Origin: Agrypnia vestita
Lineage: Eukaryota > Arthropoda > Insecta > Trichoptera > Phryganeidae
Length of the DNA stretch: 64,000 nucleotides
Reading direction: 5' to 3'
Assembly (NCBI GenBank): GCA_016648135.1
Contig: JADDOH010001584.1
Span: 248,001 to 312,000 of the forward strand
The notes beneath the pieces are model-generated. The model was not told the DNA's origin, searched no databases, and saw only the letters and a list, made by a program, of their open reading frames with translations. The position numbers and the translations under genes are program-made. Shown here in pieces: positions 21,515 through 32,170 of this stretch. Within the stretch, counting starts at the first letter, position 1, and each line of letters opens with the position of its first letter.

Positions 21515-22208
21515 TCTATACTAATAAATAAAGAGGTAACGTTTGTAAGTTTGGTTGTAGGAGGTAATCTCCAAAACAACTTATGCGATTTCGAAAATTC
21601 TTTCACCAATATTTAGAATGGACTTTCAGGGTGGACAAAGATTACATATTATTCCGTTAAAATAAAAAAGCTTTTCGTTGTGACCTATTTTACAACTGAA
21701 GTTGACGAAAAAATGATCGGGCGATGCGTTTTTTACGAACGCTGCCTTAACGGTAAGAGATATTTAAATACTTTTTATAGAGAAATTTTAGAACTCAAAA
21801 AGTTATTTAAAAAAAGTCCACGACGACATATATGTATATGTAAAGGTTAATACATAAATTGTTAAAATATGACAAAAATTAGAAAAAAGTAACCCATAAA
21901 AACCAAGTTTTTACAATACTCCCTTTCTAATTTTCGGGTTTCGTGTTTACCATATGCATCGGAATGTCGGTTTTTTCATAAAACTTACTAATTTTTATGA
22001 AAAAACCATTAAAAATTTGAAAAATGCAAATTTATACTATAATTATTTTTTTTAACGAAAATTTGATAGATCTTCTTGATCGTCGCCACCAGTCTACTTG
22101 CAAAGTTTCAACTCGATTGGATCACGGAAAAAGGGTTAAAAATCGATCCAAAGTTTTTTCGTCAGACAATCAGACGCCACGTAAATAAGAAGTAGTGGGC
22201 ACAGCTAG
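21515..22208 (+). mobile_element. Non-autonomous Helitron, ~694 bp
   Basis: Begins TCTATACTAATAAATAAAGA then GTAGGAGGTAATCTCC, a typical insect Helitron 5' end. It closes with GGGCACAGCTAG followed by T. It has no Rep/helicase frame. A reversed family A repeat occupies 21,865-22,185. The base before the 5' TC is G, not the usual A, so the 5' boundary is slightly uncertain. Confidence 0.55.
21865..22185 (-). repeat. Family A repeat, reverse copy
   Basis: The plus strand shows the end block inverted (GTAACCCATAAAAACCAAGT), the GGTTTTTTCATAAAA hairpin arms and TTGCAAAGTTTCAACTCGAT. It matches the 10.2 kb copy closely, including the GCATATGGTAAACACGAAAC-type interior. Confidence 0.75.
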
Positions 22209-22229
22209 TAGACTATATAAATGTAAATA

Positions 22230-23516
22230 TTAGGTCCTTACATATGAAATTGGCGTTTTGCCGTACTAGCAAATTTGATCTCAAATATTATCTCTTTGGT
22301 TAGGAATTCCAAATCCAAATTTATACAGCTATTTATTTACTCACGTATTTGTGTTTTGAAAATTATAATTCATTTGTTTTTTCCTCAATTGTTTTTTTCT
22401 TTGCGTCACTCAGTTTACAAAATGAAAAACTTGAAATATCGCGTTATTTACGAGTACGAGTTCCACCGTGGCACCAGTGCTGCAGAAACGGCTCGAAGGA
22501 TTAATGATGTGTATGGCGACGGTGCCGCAAAGGAAAACACAGTGCGTTTTTGGTTCCAACGTTTTCGGTCTAGAAATTTCGACCTGCAGAACAAGCCCCG
22601 TGGACGGCCGGAGACCAAAGTCGATAATGAAGAATTGAAGGCTATTGTGGAAGCGGATCCATCGCAAACCACATTCGAGTTAGCTGCAGGCTGCGGTGTT
22701 AGTGATAAAACTGTTTTAATCCACTTGAAGCAAATTGGTAAGGTGAAAAAGCTTGAAAGGTGGGTACCTCACGAATTGAGTGAAGCAAATCAACAAACGC
22801 GCGTTGACTGCTGCGTTGCATTACACAACCGGCACAATAATGAAGGGATTTTAAATCGAATCATTACCTGTGATGAAAAGTGGATCCTGTACGATAATCG
22901 GAAGCGCTCATCGCAATGGCTGAACCCTGCCGAACCAGCCAAACCATGCCCCAAGCGAAAATTGACTCCAAAAAAGTTACTTGTGAGCGTTTGGTGGACT
23001 AGTGCTGGTGTCGTTCACTACAGCTTTTTTAAATCTGGCCAGACGATTACGTCAGATGTCTATTGTCAGCAACTGCAAACCATGATGGAAAAGCTAGCTG
23101 CTAAACAACCGAGGCTGGTTAATCGCTCTAGGCCACTGCTTCATGATAACGCTAGACCACACACTGCACAACAGACGGCTACCAAATTAGAGGAGCTTCA
23201 ATTGGAATGTCTAAGACATCCACCGTACTCTCCGGACCTTGCCCCAACAGATTACCATTTTTTTCGAAATTTGGATAACTTCTTGCAAAGGAAAAAATTC
23301 AACTCCGATGGGGCAGTCCAAACCGCCTTCAAAGATTTTATTGATTCCCGTCCGAATGGTTTTTTTAGTAAAGGGATCGATGAACTACCTATGAGATGGC
23401 AAAAGTGCATAGATAGCAATGGTACATACTTTGATTAAATAAATATATTATAATAAAAAAAAATCGGCTTTATGTTCCTCCCATACTAAACGCCAATTTC
23501 ATATGTAAGGACCTAA
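22230..23516 (+). mobile_element. Complete mariner element, 1,287 bp
   Basis: The ends are perfect 29 bp inverted repeats starting TTAGGTCCTTACATATGAAA (22,230-22,258 and 23,488-23,516). They are flanked by TA on both sides (22,228-22,229 and 23,517-23,518), the mariner target duplication. Between them lies a single uninterrupted transposase frame. Length, TIRs and ORF are those of a full-length mariner. Perfect TIRs and the open frame suggest recent insertion compared with everything else in the window. TIR and protein are of the mellifera/cecropia type by recollection; a tree is needed to place it. Confidence 0.95.
22422..23438 (+). CDS. mariner transposase, DD34D, apparently intact
   Basis: This 338-residue protein cuts and pastes the mariner element at TA sites by binding its TIRs. 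I chose the ATG at 22,422 (MKNLKYRVIYEYEFHRGTSA) because the family starts here; the frame stays open upstream to 22,275, but that part looks like untranslated TIR-side sequence. Residues 1-110 form the paired helix-turn-helix DNA-binding region, with a GRP hook at 61-63. The linker motif WVPHEL is at 114-119. The catalytic triad is Asp151 (TCDEKW), Asp242 (HDNARPH) and Asp277 (YSPDLAPTDYHFF), with 34 residues between the last two, hence DD34D. The length is slightly below the usual ~345. AATAAA follows the stop. I see no internal stop or frameshift. Whether it is active depends on individual residues that cannot be judged here. Confidence 0.95.
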   Translation: MKNLKYRVIYEYEFHRGTSAAETARRINDVYGDGAAKENTVRFWFQRFRSRNFDLQNKPRGRPETKVDNEELKAIVEADPSQTTFELAAGCGVSDKTVLIHLKQIGKVKKLERWVPHELSEANQQTRVDCCVALHNRHNNEGILNRIITCDEKWILYDNRKRSSQWLNPAEPAKPCPKRKLTPKKLLVSVWWTSAGVVHYSFFKSGQTITSDVYCQQLQTMMEKLAAKQPRLVNRSRPLLHDNARPHTAQQTATKLEELQLECLRHPPYSPDLAPTDYHFFRNLDNFLQRKKFNSDGAVQTAFKDFIDSRPNGFFSKGIDELPMRWQKCIDSNGTYFD

Positions 23517-23518
23517 TA

Positions 23519-23940
23519 TATATTAATAAGTAAATATTTAGACTACAAAATGTAAAATAATAGTAAAAAAACGATATGTTATAAAAACTAACTTAAGAGA
23601 GAAATAAGAATAAAATAATTCTGAACCTTACGGCATTTTTGTTACCAAGCAGACGAATAATTGATAGTGGCAAAATTGGTATTTGTTTTGTGTGTTCCTC
23701 GACTTACAGGCTTGTCGGGCTTATTTGAGTTGACAGGCGTTATGTTAACAAAAGGATCGAATGGCGAACCTTCGGCTTGGGTTTCCAAATTGAGTCCTCG
23801 TAAATATTGCCACAGCCAATGACCCGATGGCAGGCGAAAATAAAAAACCAATAGGGACGACCCGACCAGGCGATCAACTCCACATGCATGCGGTCACGAT
23901 CAACCCGAGAACAGCTAGGTACACCGCTATTCATTTAAAA
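23519..23940. other. No recognised gene
   Basis: 23,640-23,930 is less AT-rich, with two overlapping short minus-strand frames of unrecognised content. No repeat signature. Confidence 0.35.
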
Positions 23941-24072
23941 CAATCGAATTAGTATGTGTAAGCCGTGCGTACGTGGCACATTTTTTCGTTGTATTGGTGT
24001 TTACGGGTATAAACGCCAACACAGCGAAACAATACACGTCGTACATACGGCTTTCACATACTAATTCAATTG
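23941..24072. mobile_element. 132 bp foldback element, copy 1
   Basis: Nearly the whole element is one palindrome. The ends read CAATCGAATTAGTATGTG and, on the other strand, CAATTGAATTAGTATGTG; the arms continue through the centre (TCGTTGTATTGGTGTTTAC / TCGCTGTGTTGGCGTTTAT). A second copy of exactly the same length lies at 51,415-51,546. Apparent reading frames across it are by-products of the palindrome. Confidence 0.75.
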
Positions 24073-25102
24073 TCTTTCTATATGAAAAGAGGTCTACGGG
24101 GTTGGGCCACACCCGACGGCAAACCGATTCCCAAAAGTTATTTATATTGTCACACAATAGCCTGACTGCGCATTGTCGATGTCTCTCGAACGGTCCGCAT
24201 GAATCTAGAATCACTAGAAAAATGAAGAAACAACTAGAAATATAGAGAAACAACACGAACTTTCTCGTTGCATCGAGAAACCGAATTTTCGTATTATAAT
24301 ATGGAAAATATTCTCAAACTTTTACGGAAAAACGGAGATATGTACTGTAATCCCCTGAGTTGCGCTATATTTTTATAAGAACTCAGTTACAAGATTTTGT
24401 CCACAGAGGAATAGTCATTAGTTAAGATAAATAATAAATGTGACGTTCATCGATTCCACCCAAGATCAATCACACATCTATCAAATTTTTAAAAGTTGTG
24501 TACATATAAATGTTATTTATGTTTTTCATTTGGCATGTTGATACTGCAAAGCTATCTTTATCTATGGTTATCATTCGTGAAAAAGTATATTTACACTGGA
24601 TATTATTGCAATATTTATGTATATATGCATTTATTGCAGGGAATTTGCAGAGAATCGTTACTGTACCATTCATCTTTGTGCTCTAATCTGTGTGTAAGGA
24701 ATTAAAATAACAATTGAAACACTCAAATGATTATCTTGTTAGTTCAGCGATTAATGTACTGCGATCTGGACCAATCCCATCCAGTTCGTTGACCTGAAAA
24801 CGATTCTGCATCATTTGATGACAGAAGGTCATAAAAATATGATGATCAACCCGTACACAATTGTTTCACACTGTCTGCGCAAGAAATTTCTTCGGACAAG
24901 ATACAAGAATGTGGCACTGTTTTAAAACACAAAAACAAGAGAGATATAAGATTTTTTTTTTATTACAATGAATGTTCTTTCGAAGTGCATCTTTATTATT
25001 TAAGAAAACTGATTGATTATTTTACGGCTAACCTTATTTTATTAAATATTACGTAAAAAAAATAAAACACAGCTTACATATTAAAAATTACAAAATAATT
25101 AT
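24073..25102. other. No recognised feature
   Basis: Mixed to AT-rich sequence, with no recognisable coding or repeat. Confidence 0.4.
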
Positions 25103-25435
25103 ACAGCCAAAATTTTTTTGTCCCACTTTCCAAATAAAAGGTGGATAGATTACAGAATTCTGTTGTTAGTGGAGTAAAAGCGCCTACGCTTTTATTTGGA
25201 GAGTGAGGCAAAAACTTTTTGGCCGAAAATTTGTTTCTTGCTTTTTAGTACATTAAAATATAAGAGTGTTATAAGCATATTTTTTTCAAAACTCATAATA
25301 TAATGTTCTATTTTTTAGTCTTAATATTACCCAGCGCATAAAATCACTTCTGCATCACCATCTTTTGGTGAGCTCAATCATTATTTCCCATATAAAACTT
25401 TGATTAATTCATTATGATAGACTAATTGATTAATT
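25103..25435 (-). mobile_element. Interspersed element C, copy 1
   Basis: Shares about 330 bp with 39,045-39,400 in opposite orientation; common blocks include TTTTATATGG, GAGCTCACCAAAAGATG, GCGCTGGGTAATATTAA and CAACAGAATTCTGT. At 25,103-25,232 the two sides form an inverted repeat (CCAAATAAAAG...CTTTTATTTGG). Non-coding, probably a MITE or an end of a larger DNA transposon. Confidence 0.6.
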
Positions 25436-25687
25436 AATATTGATCTGATTCATTTATTGTCATCGCTAATACGCCTGTGTGCAAAATTTCAGAACGAATT
25501 GACATTGGGAAGCAGGTGAAATATTGATTATAAGATTCCGTCCTGACAAACGGACAAACAAGTGAAGTTAATATAAGCGTGATAAAAAAAAACAGTTAAC
25601 TAATTTATCATAAAGCATTTTTTTACGCAAAACGCCACACCCTTTCTCATGGACGTACCACATTCTGCATCCCATCATTCAAGGCAA

Positions 25688-26400
25688 AGTGCTAGTTCAG
25701 ACAGGCGGGAATCATGCGATTGCAAATCGCGCGTTTCAAAACACTCGATTTGTGTCATGTGTTCACACAGCCGCGGTTAATAAGCGATTTGTGCGCGCAA
25801 AAATAAACGTCAGTTTGACAGCTCCGGTGCCGTTCTCCATCTTTGAATATCAGAGATATATTCGCTCATTACTTTTTGAACGACGGCCGTGTTCCATGGC
25901 AAGACACAAAAATATAATTCTGTCAGTTCATTTTTGGTGAACACCTACTTACCTAAAATACTCTTTTTTTCCAACGTATCTTCACCATTTCCAAATATCT
26001 CCACTAACTCCTGCCAAGCCTGGTTCTTGGCATATTTGAGTAATCCTCACACTGAAGATCCCGTATTGCAGGTCTTTTCTCCACTTCATCAACAAAAATT
26101 TCAGTGTCAAAGCGATCCATAACCACAGAAAGAATATAATCCACGCGTGCTCCTGTTGTGCCATGGGAACCGCGCGGTGCCCGCAACGCAACTGAACGCT
26201 CTCGAAAGGCTCCATAGTAATAGGATCGCGCGGACGCTGCGCGTGTCTATTTTCTAGCGGTTGGGTGGCGGGCACCGCGCGGTTTAACTAACCGCTCGAT
26301 TGTGTCTGAAAGATCACATACAAACCTACATAAATAAGACCCGCGTCGACCCCACGCGATTCTGAAACTGCGCGGTTCCCGCTTTGTCTGAACAAGCACT
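25688..26400 (-). mobile_element. TIR element carrying a MADF-domain exon remnant
   Basis: The left end, AGTGCTAGTTCAGACAGGCG, matches the reverse complement of the right end, AGTGCTTGTTCAGACAAAGC, and the similarity continues for ~30 bases (GCGGGAA-C). The ends are GC-rich with further ACCGCGCGGT palindromes near 26,165 and 26,275. The interior encodes a broken MADF exon. PIF/Harbinger transposons often carry a MADF/Myb-like second protein, so that superfamily is my first guess. I could not identify a target duplication. Confidence 0.6.
25953..26120 (-). pseudogene. MADF-domain exon, frameshifted
   Basis: The minus strand starts at an ATG at 26,120: MDRFDTEIFVDEVEKRPAIR, then DLQCEDYSN. A small deletion shifts the frame, after which KYAKNQAWQELVEIFGNGED continues in another frame. 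The exon closes with AG/GTAAGTAG, a good splice donor, at 25,953. The W/Y...D-Y-N-K...AW-E pattern is that of the MADF (Myb/SANT-like) DNA-binding domain. Position inside TIRs indicates transposon origin rather than a host gene. The frameshift makes it non-functional. Confidence 0.6.
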
Positions 26401-26654
26401 AAATCGCGAATAGAAGATCTTGGAATATGAACGACATCCTGGCGATGAATAAATCCACAGTCCAGTACATACATCGAGCTGCTGCTAACAATATTATGAT
26501 TTTTAACAAGACAAGATTGCTAACGTCTGATAACCGGGCAAGCACTGGATGAAGAAGGACGATGCCGCGCGTGGCAGATATTTCATAATAATATACTATT
26601 TGTAGTGTCTGTGGAATGTAACTAAGTGCAAGAGTTGAATGGAATATTGCAATA

Positions 26655-27340
26655 TATGGAATGGAATATTGCAATATAATGGAGTATGGTATAGTTGGCT
26701 GGGGTGGAACCTTTAATTCTAATATACTACCAGTGGAAATAGTTCAGAGAGTAATTATCAAAGTGATTTTGAGGAAACCCTCAATATTCCCAACAATATT
26801 TCAACATTTTTAACGTCCCAAATATTAATCAAATCTATAAAAAATTTGCGATACTTCAAATTCACAAAATGTATATCAATAATATAACATTTGGATGTTT
26901 TAGTAATAGACCGAGATCAGCTGGAAATATTTTGATACCTAAATGTAATACTAGCACAGCCGAACACCATTTCTCCTATCAAGGAGTATCATTCTTTAAT
27001 GCTCTTCCCAATGAAATGAAGACGGAAAAAAATTATAGAAAATTCAAGACTAAATTGAAAAATCTTCTACAAAAAACCATCACAATAACGCAATGAAAAA
27101 ATCTTATCAAAAACAATCTATACATACTTTTAAATGTTATTACAATACCTTCTTAATTATTAATTTTTATAACTTAATTTAATGTTTCCTTGTGTATATC
27201 TTATTAACTTAATCTAATGTCTCACATTTTTATATTGTTTATATCTTACTTATTTCATTTAATGGATTAATTTTTATAACTTAATCTAATGTTTCTTTGT
27301 CTATATCTTACTTATTTAATCTTATGTCTTACACAAACGA
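26655..27340 (+). mobile_element. LINE RT C-terminus plus 3' UTR
   Basis: Broken frames read MEYGIVGWGGTFNSNILPVE, then VQRVIIKVILRKPS, and after frameshifts the open tail STAEHHFSYQGVSFFNALPN, EMKTEKNYRKFKTKLKNLLQ (ending 27,096). A Y-GI--WG, E--Q-R-IK and FN-LP---K-FK--LK order is characteristic of LINE polymerase C-termini. The following AT-rich 3' UTR contains an internal tandem duplication at 27,163-27,335. Confidence 0.7.
27163..27335. repeat. Two ~105 bp tandem units in LINE 3' UTR
   Basis: ATTAATTTTTATAACTTAAT, TAATGTTTC and TTGTGTATATCTTA recur about 105 bases apart with few changes. Confidence 0.6.
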
Positions 27341-27378
27341 TTTCATTAATAATAGATATATACATATATGACAATGCC

Positions 27379-27420
27379 CCCACTTTTAAACACGAGTATA
27401 AATTCTCATTTAAAAGTGGG
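27379..27420. repeat. 12 bp inverted repeat with 18 nt loop
   Basis: CCCACTTTTAAA (27,379-27,390) and TTTAAAAGTGGG (27,409-27,420). Confidence 0.7.
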
Positions 27421-27518
27421 TAAGCGTGTAATATAAATATGTATTAATTAAATTATATTAAATACACTTTTAATTTTGTACATATACCAAATAAATTTAA
27501 TAAAAAAAATATTAAAAA

Positions 27519-27727
27519 ATGGCAAGCGATAAATAAAGTGTTCTCGTGATAATCAAGTGTTCAAAGCCGAGTGATAATTTGGGGAATAAGGTGATTTCAC
27601 GAATATTGTTTTAATTTAATTCGTGTTAAGTAACTTTGTCAATTTAATAAAATAATAAATCACTTATTAATAAATCGCTAATTAATTTCCAGGGTTTTCA
27701 TTTCTCCTAAAGCTACGACCCTGTGAC
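27519..27727 (+). mobile_element. LTR family 1, internally deleted copy
   Basis: Starts with ATGGCAAGCGATAAATAAAG and ends CTACGACCCTGTGACA. AATTCGTGTTAAGTAACTTT and AATCGCTAATTAATTTCCAG match the 3' part of the family. The GC-rich centre is missing. Confidence 0.55.
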
Positions 27728-27844
27728 AGCACCATAATTACAACTATTAATTTTATCAGTGATACATTTTATCCGTAGATTTACGTCGATTAGAACTTCG
27801 AACGACGAGAAAATAGAGTATTCTGTATCTTCCCCAATTCCTAC

Positions 27845-28232
27845 ATTAATATGTCATCATCATCATCATTCTTGGCACTACAACCCTTGGTGGGTCTTGG
27901 CCTCCTCAATAATTTTCCTCCACTCATCTCGGTCTAGTGCCAGCTCTCTCCACTTTCGAAACTCTAAGGCAGAGATATCTTTGAGGACGTTGTCACTCCA
28001 TCTTAGTTTTGGCCTTCCTAAGCTCCTTCGCCCTATTGGCCTTGAGTTCAGCAGGGACTTTGGTGCTTGATGCTCGGACATTCTCTCCACATGACCCAGC
28101 CACCGAAGTCTTCCCAGTTTTATAAGTTTTGTGACGTTTGGCTCCTTAAATAGAGTATAGAGCTCATTGTTGTAACGTCTGAGCGAAAGTCCATTTTCTA
28201 GAACCGGTCCGAAGATACGCCTCAAAATTTAC
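27845..28232 (-). mobile_element. LINE RT C-terminal remnant (LGRPKLRWSDNV lineage)
   Basis: Open minus-strand frame from RRIFGPVLENGLSLRRYNNE through LGRLRWLGHVERMSEHQAP and LGRPKLRWSDNVLKDISALE to EEAKTHQGL, with an (ATG)n tail at 27,852. It is truncated 5' at KILRRIF. This copy keeps GHVERM, which the 11.5 kb copy has as SHVERM. Confidence 0.8.
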
Positions 28233-28903
28233 ATTAATATGTATCTATATAAAAATATGTTTAAGGTTTTAAAGGCATAGCCTCATTATTAATATTGATG
28301 ATAAGATATTAAAAAAGGCATTTTTAACGCAGAAAGGAATTTATTATTTTTGGATTGCCTTTAAAAGAAAGTGTCCTCGTTTTGCTCAACTTATTCCATT
28401 TATCAAAAAAAATATTATTGTAGATAAATTTTAGGGGACCAAGTTTACCAGGTGTTTTAAAAGTTTTAAGTGTAACGCGAAAGGAAAGTTTGAGAACAAG
28501 CGAACTCGAGACATAGGTACTTGAAGAGGGTTCCAAGAAGTTTCTTAAAATTATGAATATTGTCTTGAAAATTATTATTTCAAAGTCCTCCTGTTACCTT
28601 CAGAAGGCTTCTAGACAAAGGATCCAGAAGGACTGTGGAAATCTAAGACTTTATGAAAACCTTTTTGGTATTTGTAGCTTAAGAGATTGAATTGTTTTGG
28701 AATTATGAAAAGCTAATAAATTTAATTGTCTCAAAATTAGAAGGATTCTAAAACAAACATTATTTTCAATTTGTTAATATTGGTTTAAATAAATAAAGTC
28801 AACACTTTAATTTTGTTATGATATATACCTACCTAATCAAAATCTCATGTTCCTGATAGGTACCACCAGCCGGAAATCGAAGACAACCAGGCAACAATCT
28901 ACA
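28233..28903. other. No recognised feature
   Basis: AT-rich unique-looking sequence. Confidence 0.45.
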
Positions 28904-29065
28904 TCCTCATTATAATACTTTCGTTGTCTGTCCGTCCGTCGGTCGTTATTTCGTGTAACATCCGTAACTTCCTTAAAGTATTTTTTTCTTTTTTTATATA
29001 AATAAATACTTATTGCTTAGAAGCCGGCATGTAAAAGTACCATCATTTTGACGGGTTACAGCTAG
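28904..29065 (+). mobile_element. Non-autonomous Helitron (short copy)
   Basis: Begins TCCTCATTATAATACTTTCG after an A, then TTGTCTGTCCGTCCGTCGG. It ends ATCATTTTGACGGGTTACAG, CTAG and T. Hairpin plus CTAG define the 3' end; the hairpin is slightly mutated here. Confidence 0.6.
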
Positions 29066-29069
29066 TATG

Positions 29070-29290
29070 TAAATAAACAAAATCACCAACACAACACTAG
29101 AACGGCTCAAAAGTATCACATAACACACGCCAAAACAAAAACAGGACAATCATAACTAATTTGTAACGGATTAAACTATACAACGACCTACCACAACAGA
29201 CCAAACAACTGACTACTGACAAATTCAAAACAGATGTGACAAAAATGCTAAAACTCGGCCAATTATATAAAATGATTTTGTATCTTAATT
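29070..29290 (+). mobile_element. Possible LINE C-terminal remnant
   Basis: A frame reading IKLYNDLPQQTKQLTTDKFK then TDVTKMLKLGQLY resembles the FN-LP---K----FK--LK tail of LINE polymerases. The upstream part is too broken to confirm. Confidence 0.35.
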
Positions 29291-29454
29291 ATATTATTAT
29301 TATATTCCTATATTGAATCATGCAAAAAATGTTATTCATAATCCTTTTCAGGTATCTATAATATATAATATAATAATCTATAAATAAAATTTAAAAATTA
29401 AAAAACTCAATGTCTATTTGTTTTAATACAGTCCTACACCCTTTGACTGACTTA

Positions 29455-30165
29455 TTTTTGAACCAGAATTTTTTTTCAAGGTTTTTTTTATTTTAATCGA
29501 CGTTTTAAATGTTCGATATAAGTTGCTATTCTTTTCTTTTTTTAAAATAAAAAGAGATGCGTACACGGAATACGTGTCGAATCAATATTCTTGCTATTCT
29601 CAAACTAAGCCAAAAGCCTGTGCAATGAAAATAGGACTAACTTGGTAGTGTCCTGAAATGGTGCTCACATCACCGATCACCAGATCACTAGGCGAGCGTC
29701 ATGACCACTACACCAATAAGCTACTCATGCTGGTCCAACGTCTTGAGAAGATAGGATGCAAATTTTGAAGTCGCTTATCTCTAACTATTGATATAATGAT
29801 AATGATGTTAGAATATTGATATAAGGACATTATATATTTGAACCAGAAGTATTTTGGAAGGTTTTTATTATTTTATTCGACTTGAATTTTAAATATTCGA
29901 TGTAAGTTCATTTTTTTTTTAAATAAATAGAGTTGCGAACACAATATTCTTGCTAGTCTCAAACTAAGCCAAACGCCTGTGCTAGGACTAACTTGCTAGT
30001 GTCCTAGCATGGGGCTCGAATCAACGATCACCAGATCACTAGGCGAGCGTCATGAACACTACAAGCTACTCATGATGGTTCAACGTTTTAGAGAAGATAG
30101 GACGCAAATTTTGAAGTCGCTTATCTCTAACTACTGATATAATGACAATGATTTTAGGAATTAGA
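29455..30165 (-). repeat. ~370 bp tandem duplication containing an S1 SINE
   Basis: Two units, about 29,455-29,815 and 29,838-30,155, share flank and SINE: GAACCAGAA, AAGGTTTTT, the SINE, then GAGAAGATAGGA-GCAAATTT and TTGAAGTCGCTTATCTCTAA. SINE copies lie at 29,545-29,735 and 29,908-30,075. Shared flanks on both sides show that genomic duplication, not two insertions, made the pair. Confidence 0.75.
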
Positions 30166-30767
30166 TAAGAAATATAAGAATATTGATATTAGAAATAACA
30201 GAAAACTACATCTACAGGTAGCATTTTGTCTAAACAAAAGTAAAAAACTACTGCGGACCAGCTCTTTTACACCCTGAACAGGAGGATAATCAGTGAAATC
30301 ATATGTTTTGCAAGTCAAAAAAATGGTCCACGTTCACAATTAATTTCAGTATATCTAAACATGGTTTAAAATTGATTATAAGGTTCAATTAAACAAAAGA
30401 AAACTTAGAATTCGCTGTATGTTTTTGTCATCCCCTAAAAATCCGAATTTTCTACCAATAGTTCATTTAATATTTTTTGCATACAAAAAAAATTATCACA
30501 CTTCTTATTTATTTTGGCCCTTCGGATTAATTAATCATTTTTGGCATCCCTGATCTAGTTTCACTCGAATCTTTTAACTAACCTTGATTTAATGAGCTTA
30601 AAAATTTAACGCGGAGAAATGAACGACTTTGTGAAAAGTTTTAGAGGGTTCTTTTAAGGACGAAAATATATGTTTCCGGCAAGTATCAGCCCGTACAGAG
30701 GTCCTTGGGAATAATTTAGGTACCTACATTGTTTTCAAAGTAAATTAATCAAATATCTTTTGTGGAC
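30166..30767. other. No recognised gene
   Basis: AT-rich. A short CAGCTCTTTTACACCCTG word also occurs near 1390 with one change. Confidence 0.4.
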
Positions 30768-30928
30768 AATTTAAAAAAAAATAGAGATGCGAACACGGAA
30801 TGCATGTCGCATCAATATTCTTACTATTCTCAAAATAATCTAAACGCTTGTGCTATGAAAATGGAATTGGGCTCGAACCACCGACCATCAGATCACTAGG
30901 CGAGCGTCATGACCATTACAGTAATTTA
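30768..30928 (-). repeat. S1 SINE
   Basis: AATAGAGATGCGAACACGGA, CGCATCAATATTCTTACTAT, TGCTATGAAAATG, then a decayed tRNA head (CACTAGGCGAGCGTCATGAC on the plus strand). Same order as the 29.6 kb copies. Confidence 0.65.
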
Positions 30929-31164
30929 TGTAACCACCTTACATTCAAAATGTATTGACCTAATTTTTCATTTACCACCGCAATTTATTACTGACTATCT
31001 TATCATAATGCCGTTATAGTAAAGAGGATGGAGCGCCACACTCTTGTCCTGATACATAACTCTCACTTGGTCTATATTGATACATCTTCACCTGCAAGCT
31101 CGTCGATTTTTGAGGCTCCTAACAGGACCGTCTTCCAATATCTGGTTTATTTTAGTCGGTCGTT

Positions 31165-31545
31165 AAATCCATTTATGATAGAGTAAATAATGAAGATATT
31201 AGAAATGAATGTAAAGCTGATCGTAGCATAATTCATAGAATTAAAACAGGGTCGCTCAGATGGTTTGGGCATGTTGAGCGAATGAATGAGGAAAGAATGG
31301 TAAGAAAGATATATATATAAAATGCAAGTGTTGACGGCGCCAGAAAGAGAGGGCGACCGCGGAAGATATGGCATGACCAGATTAACCAGACACTGGAAGA
31401 TGGTCCCGTTAGAAGCCTCAACAACCGTCGAGCTTGAATGCGAAGATGTATGAATGTGGATGAGGCGAGATTTGTATTTCAGGACAGAAGAGTATGGCGC
31501 TCTATCCTCTCTGCCTACCCCCACGGGGAAACGTCGTGATGGTAA
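31165..31545 (+). mobile_element. LINE C-terminal remnant (GHVERMNEERM lineage)
   Basis: The plus strand reads SLRWFGHVERMNEERMVRKI, then GARKRGRPRKIWHDQINQTL, EDGPVRSLNNRRA, MRRCMNVDEARFVFQDRRVW and RSILSAYPHGET. This is the polymerase C-terminus with three in-frame stops. The tail is AAGTAAG-type, matching the (TTAG)n tails of the reverse copies. Confidence 0.75.
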
Positions 31546-32099
31546 TTAAGTAAGTATGCAAGTAAATGGGATGTTGTAATATCATGAATTCGGAGTCAAA
31601 AATATGCATACATACAGTAAAACTACTTCTAAACTAGTTTTGAATGGGATATAGTAATATCATGAATTTGGACACCACAACAAACCCATCCTGAGAACTT
31701 AGTTTCATGGAAACATCACACACACATAGCGCTACTTTTAAACTGCATGTGAGAACCCCATAAACCTGAAGCAAGTCTATCAAACTCCATAATATTACCA
31801 CCCTTGGCTGCAGGCTCACAGCCCCCACCATAAACAACTAAGGATGCCTCCCAAAAACCTACTAACTCTGAGAATAAAATCAACGAATATCTGACATTTG
31901 GAGCTACAAACTGATCAATACGATTTTATGGCTTTTTTAACCATACTTTTATTTTAAAAATACTCTGGATTACAAACAAATTGTAATGTTTTAAAGAATT
32001 CACATTTTATTTACGATTTTACAATAATGGTTATAATAATGATTTTACAATACAATATGGTTTCTTGATAATAAAAAACAGTTAGATAGGTACATAGAG
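31546..32099. other. No recognised gene; one short direct repeat
   Basis: AATGGGATGTTGTAATATCA and AATGGGATATAGTAATATCA with their following GAATT-GGA words recur 85 bases apart (31,565 and 31,648). Confidence 0.45.
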
Positions 32100-32165
32100 A
32101 AAATATAATAATCACCGAAGCTTGAACCCAGAACTTTCCACTGCCAATAGATAGCTTTACCGATT
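32100..32165 (-). repeat. tRNA-like SINE head
   Basis: The minus strand has box B-like GGGTTCAAGC preceded by a box A-like GGTAAAGC at tRNA spacing. Not foldable as a full cloverleaf. Confidence 0.35.
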
Positions 32166-32170
32166 GTGGC

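Noticed and set aside
22275..22421. 49-residue N-terminal extension of the mariner transposase
   Set aside because: The upstream in-frame stretch is hydrophobic, TIR-proximal AT-rich sequence; family members start at the MKN-type methionine at 22,422.
23927..24256. 109- and 90-codon frames on opposite strands
   Set aside because: They are the two strands of the 132 bp palindrome; openness on one strand follows from the other.
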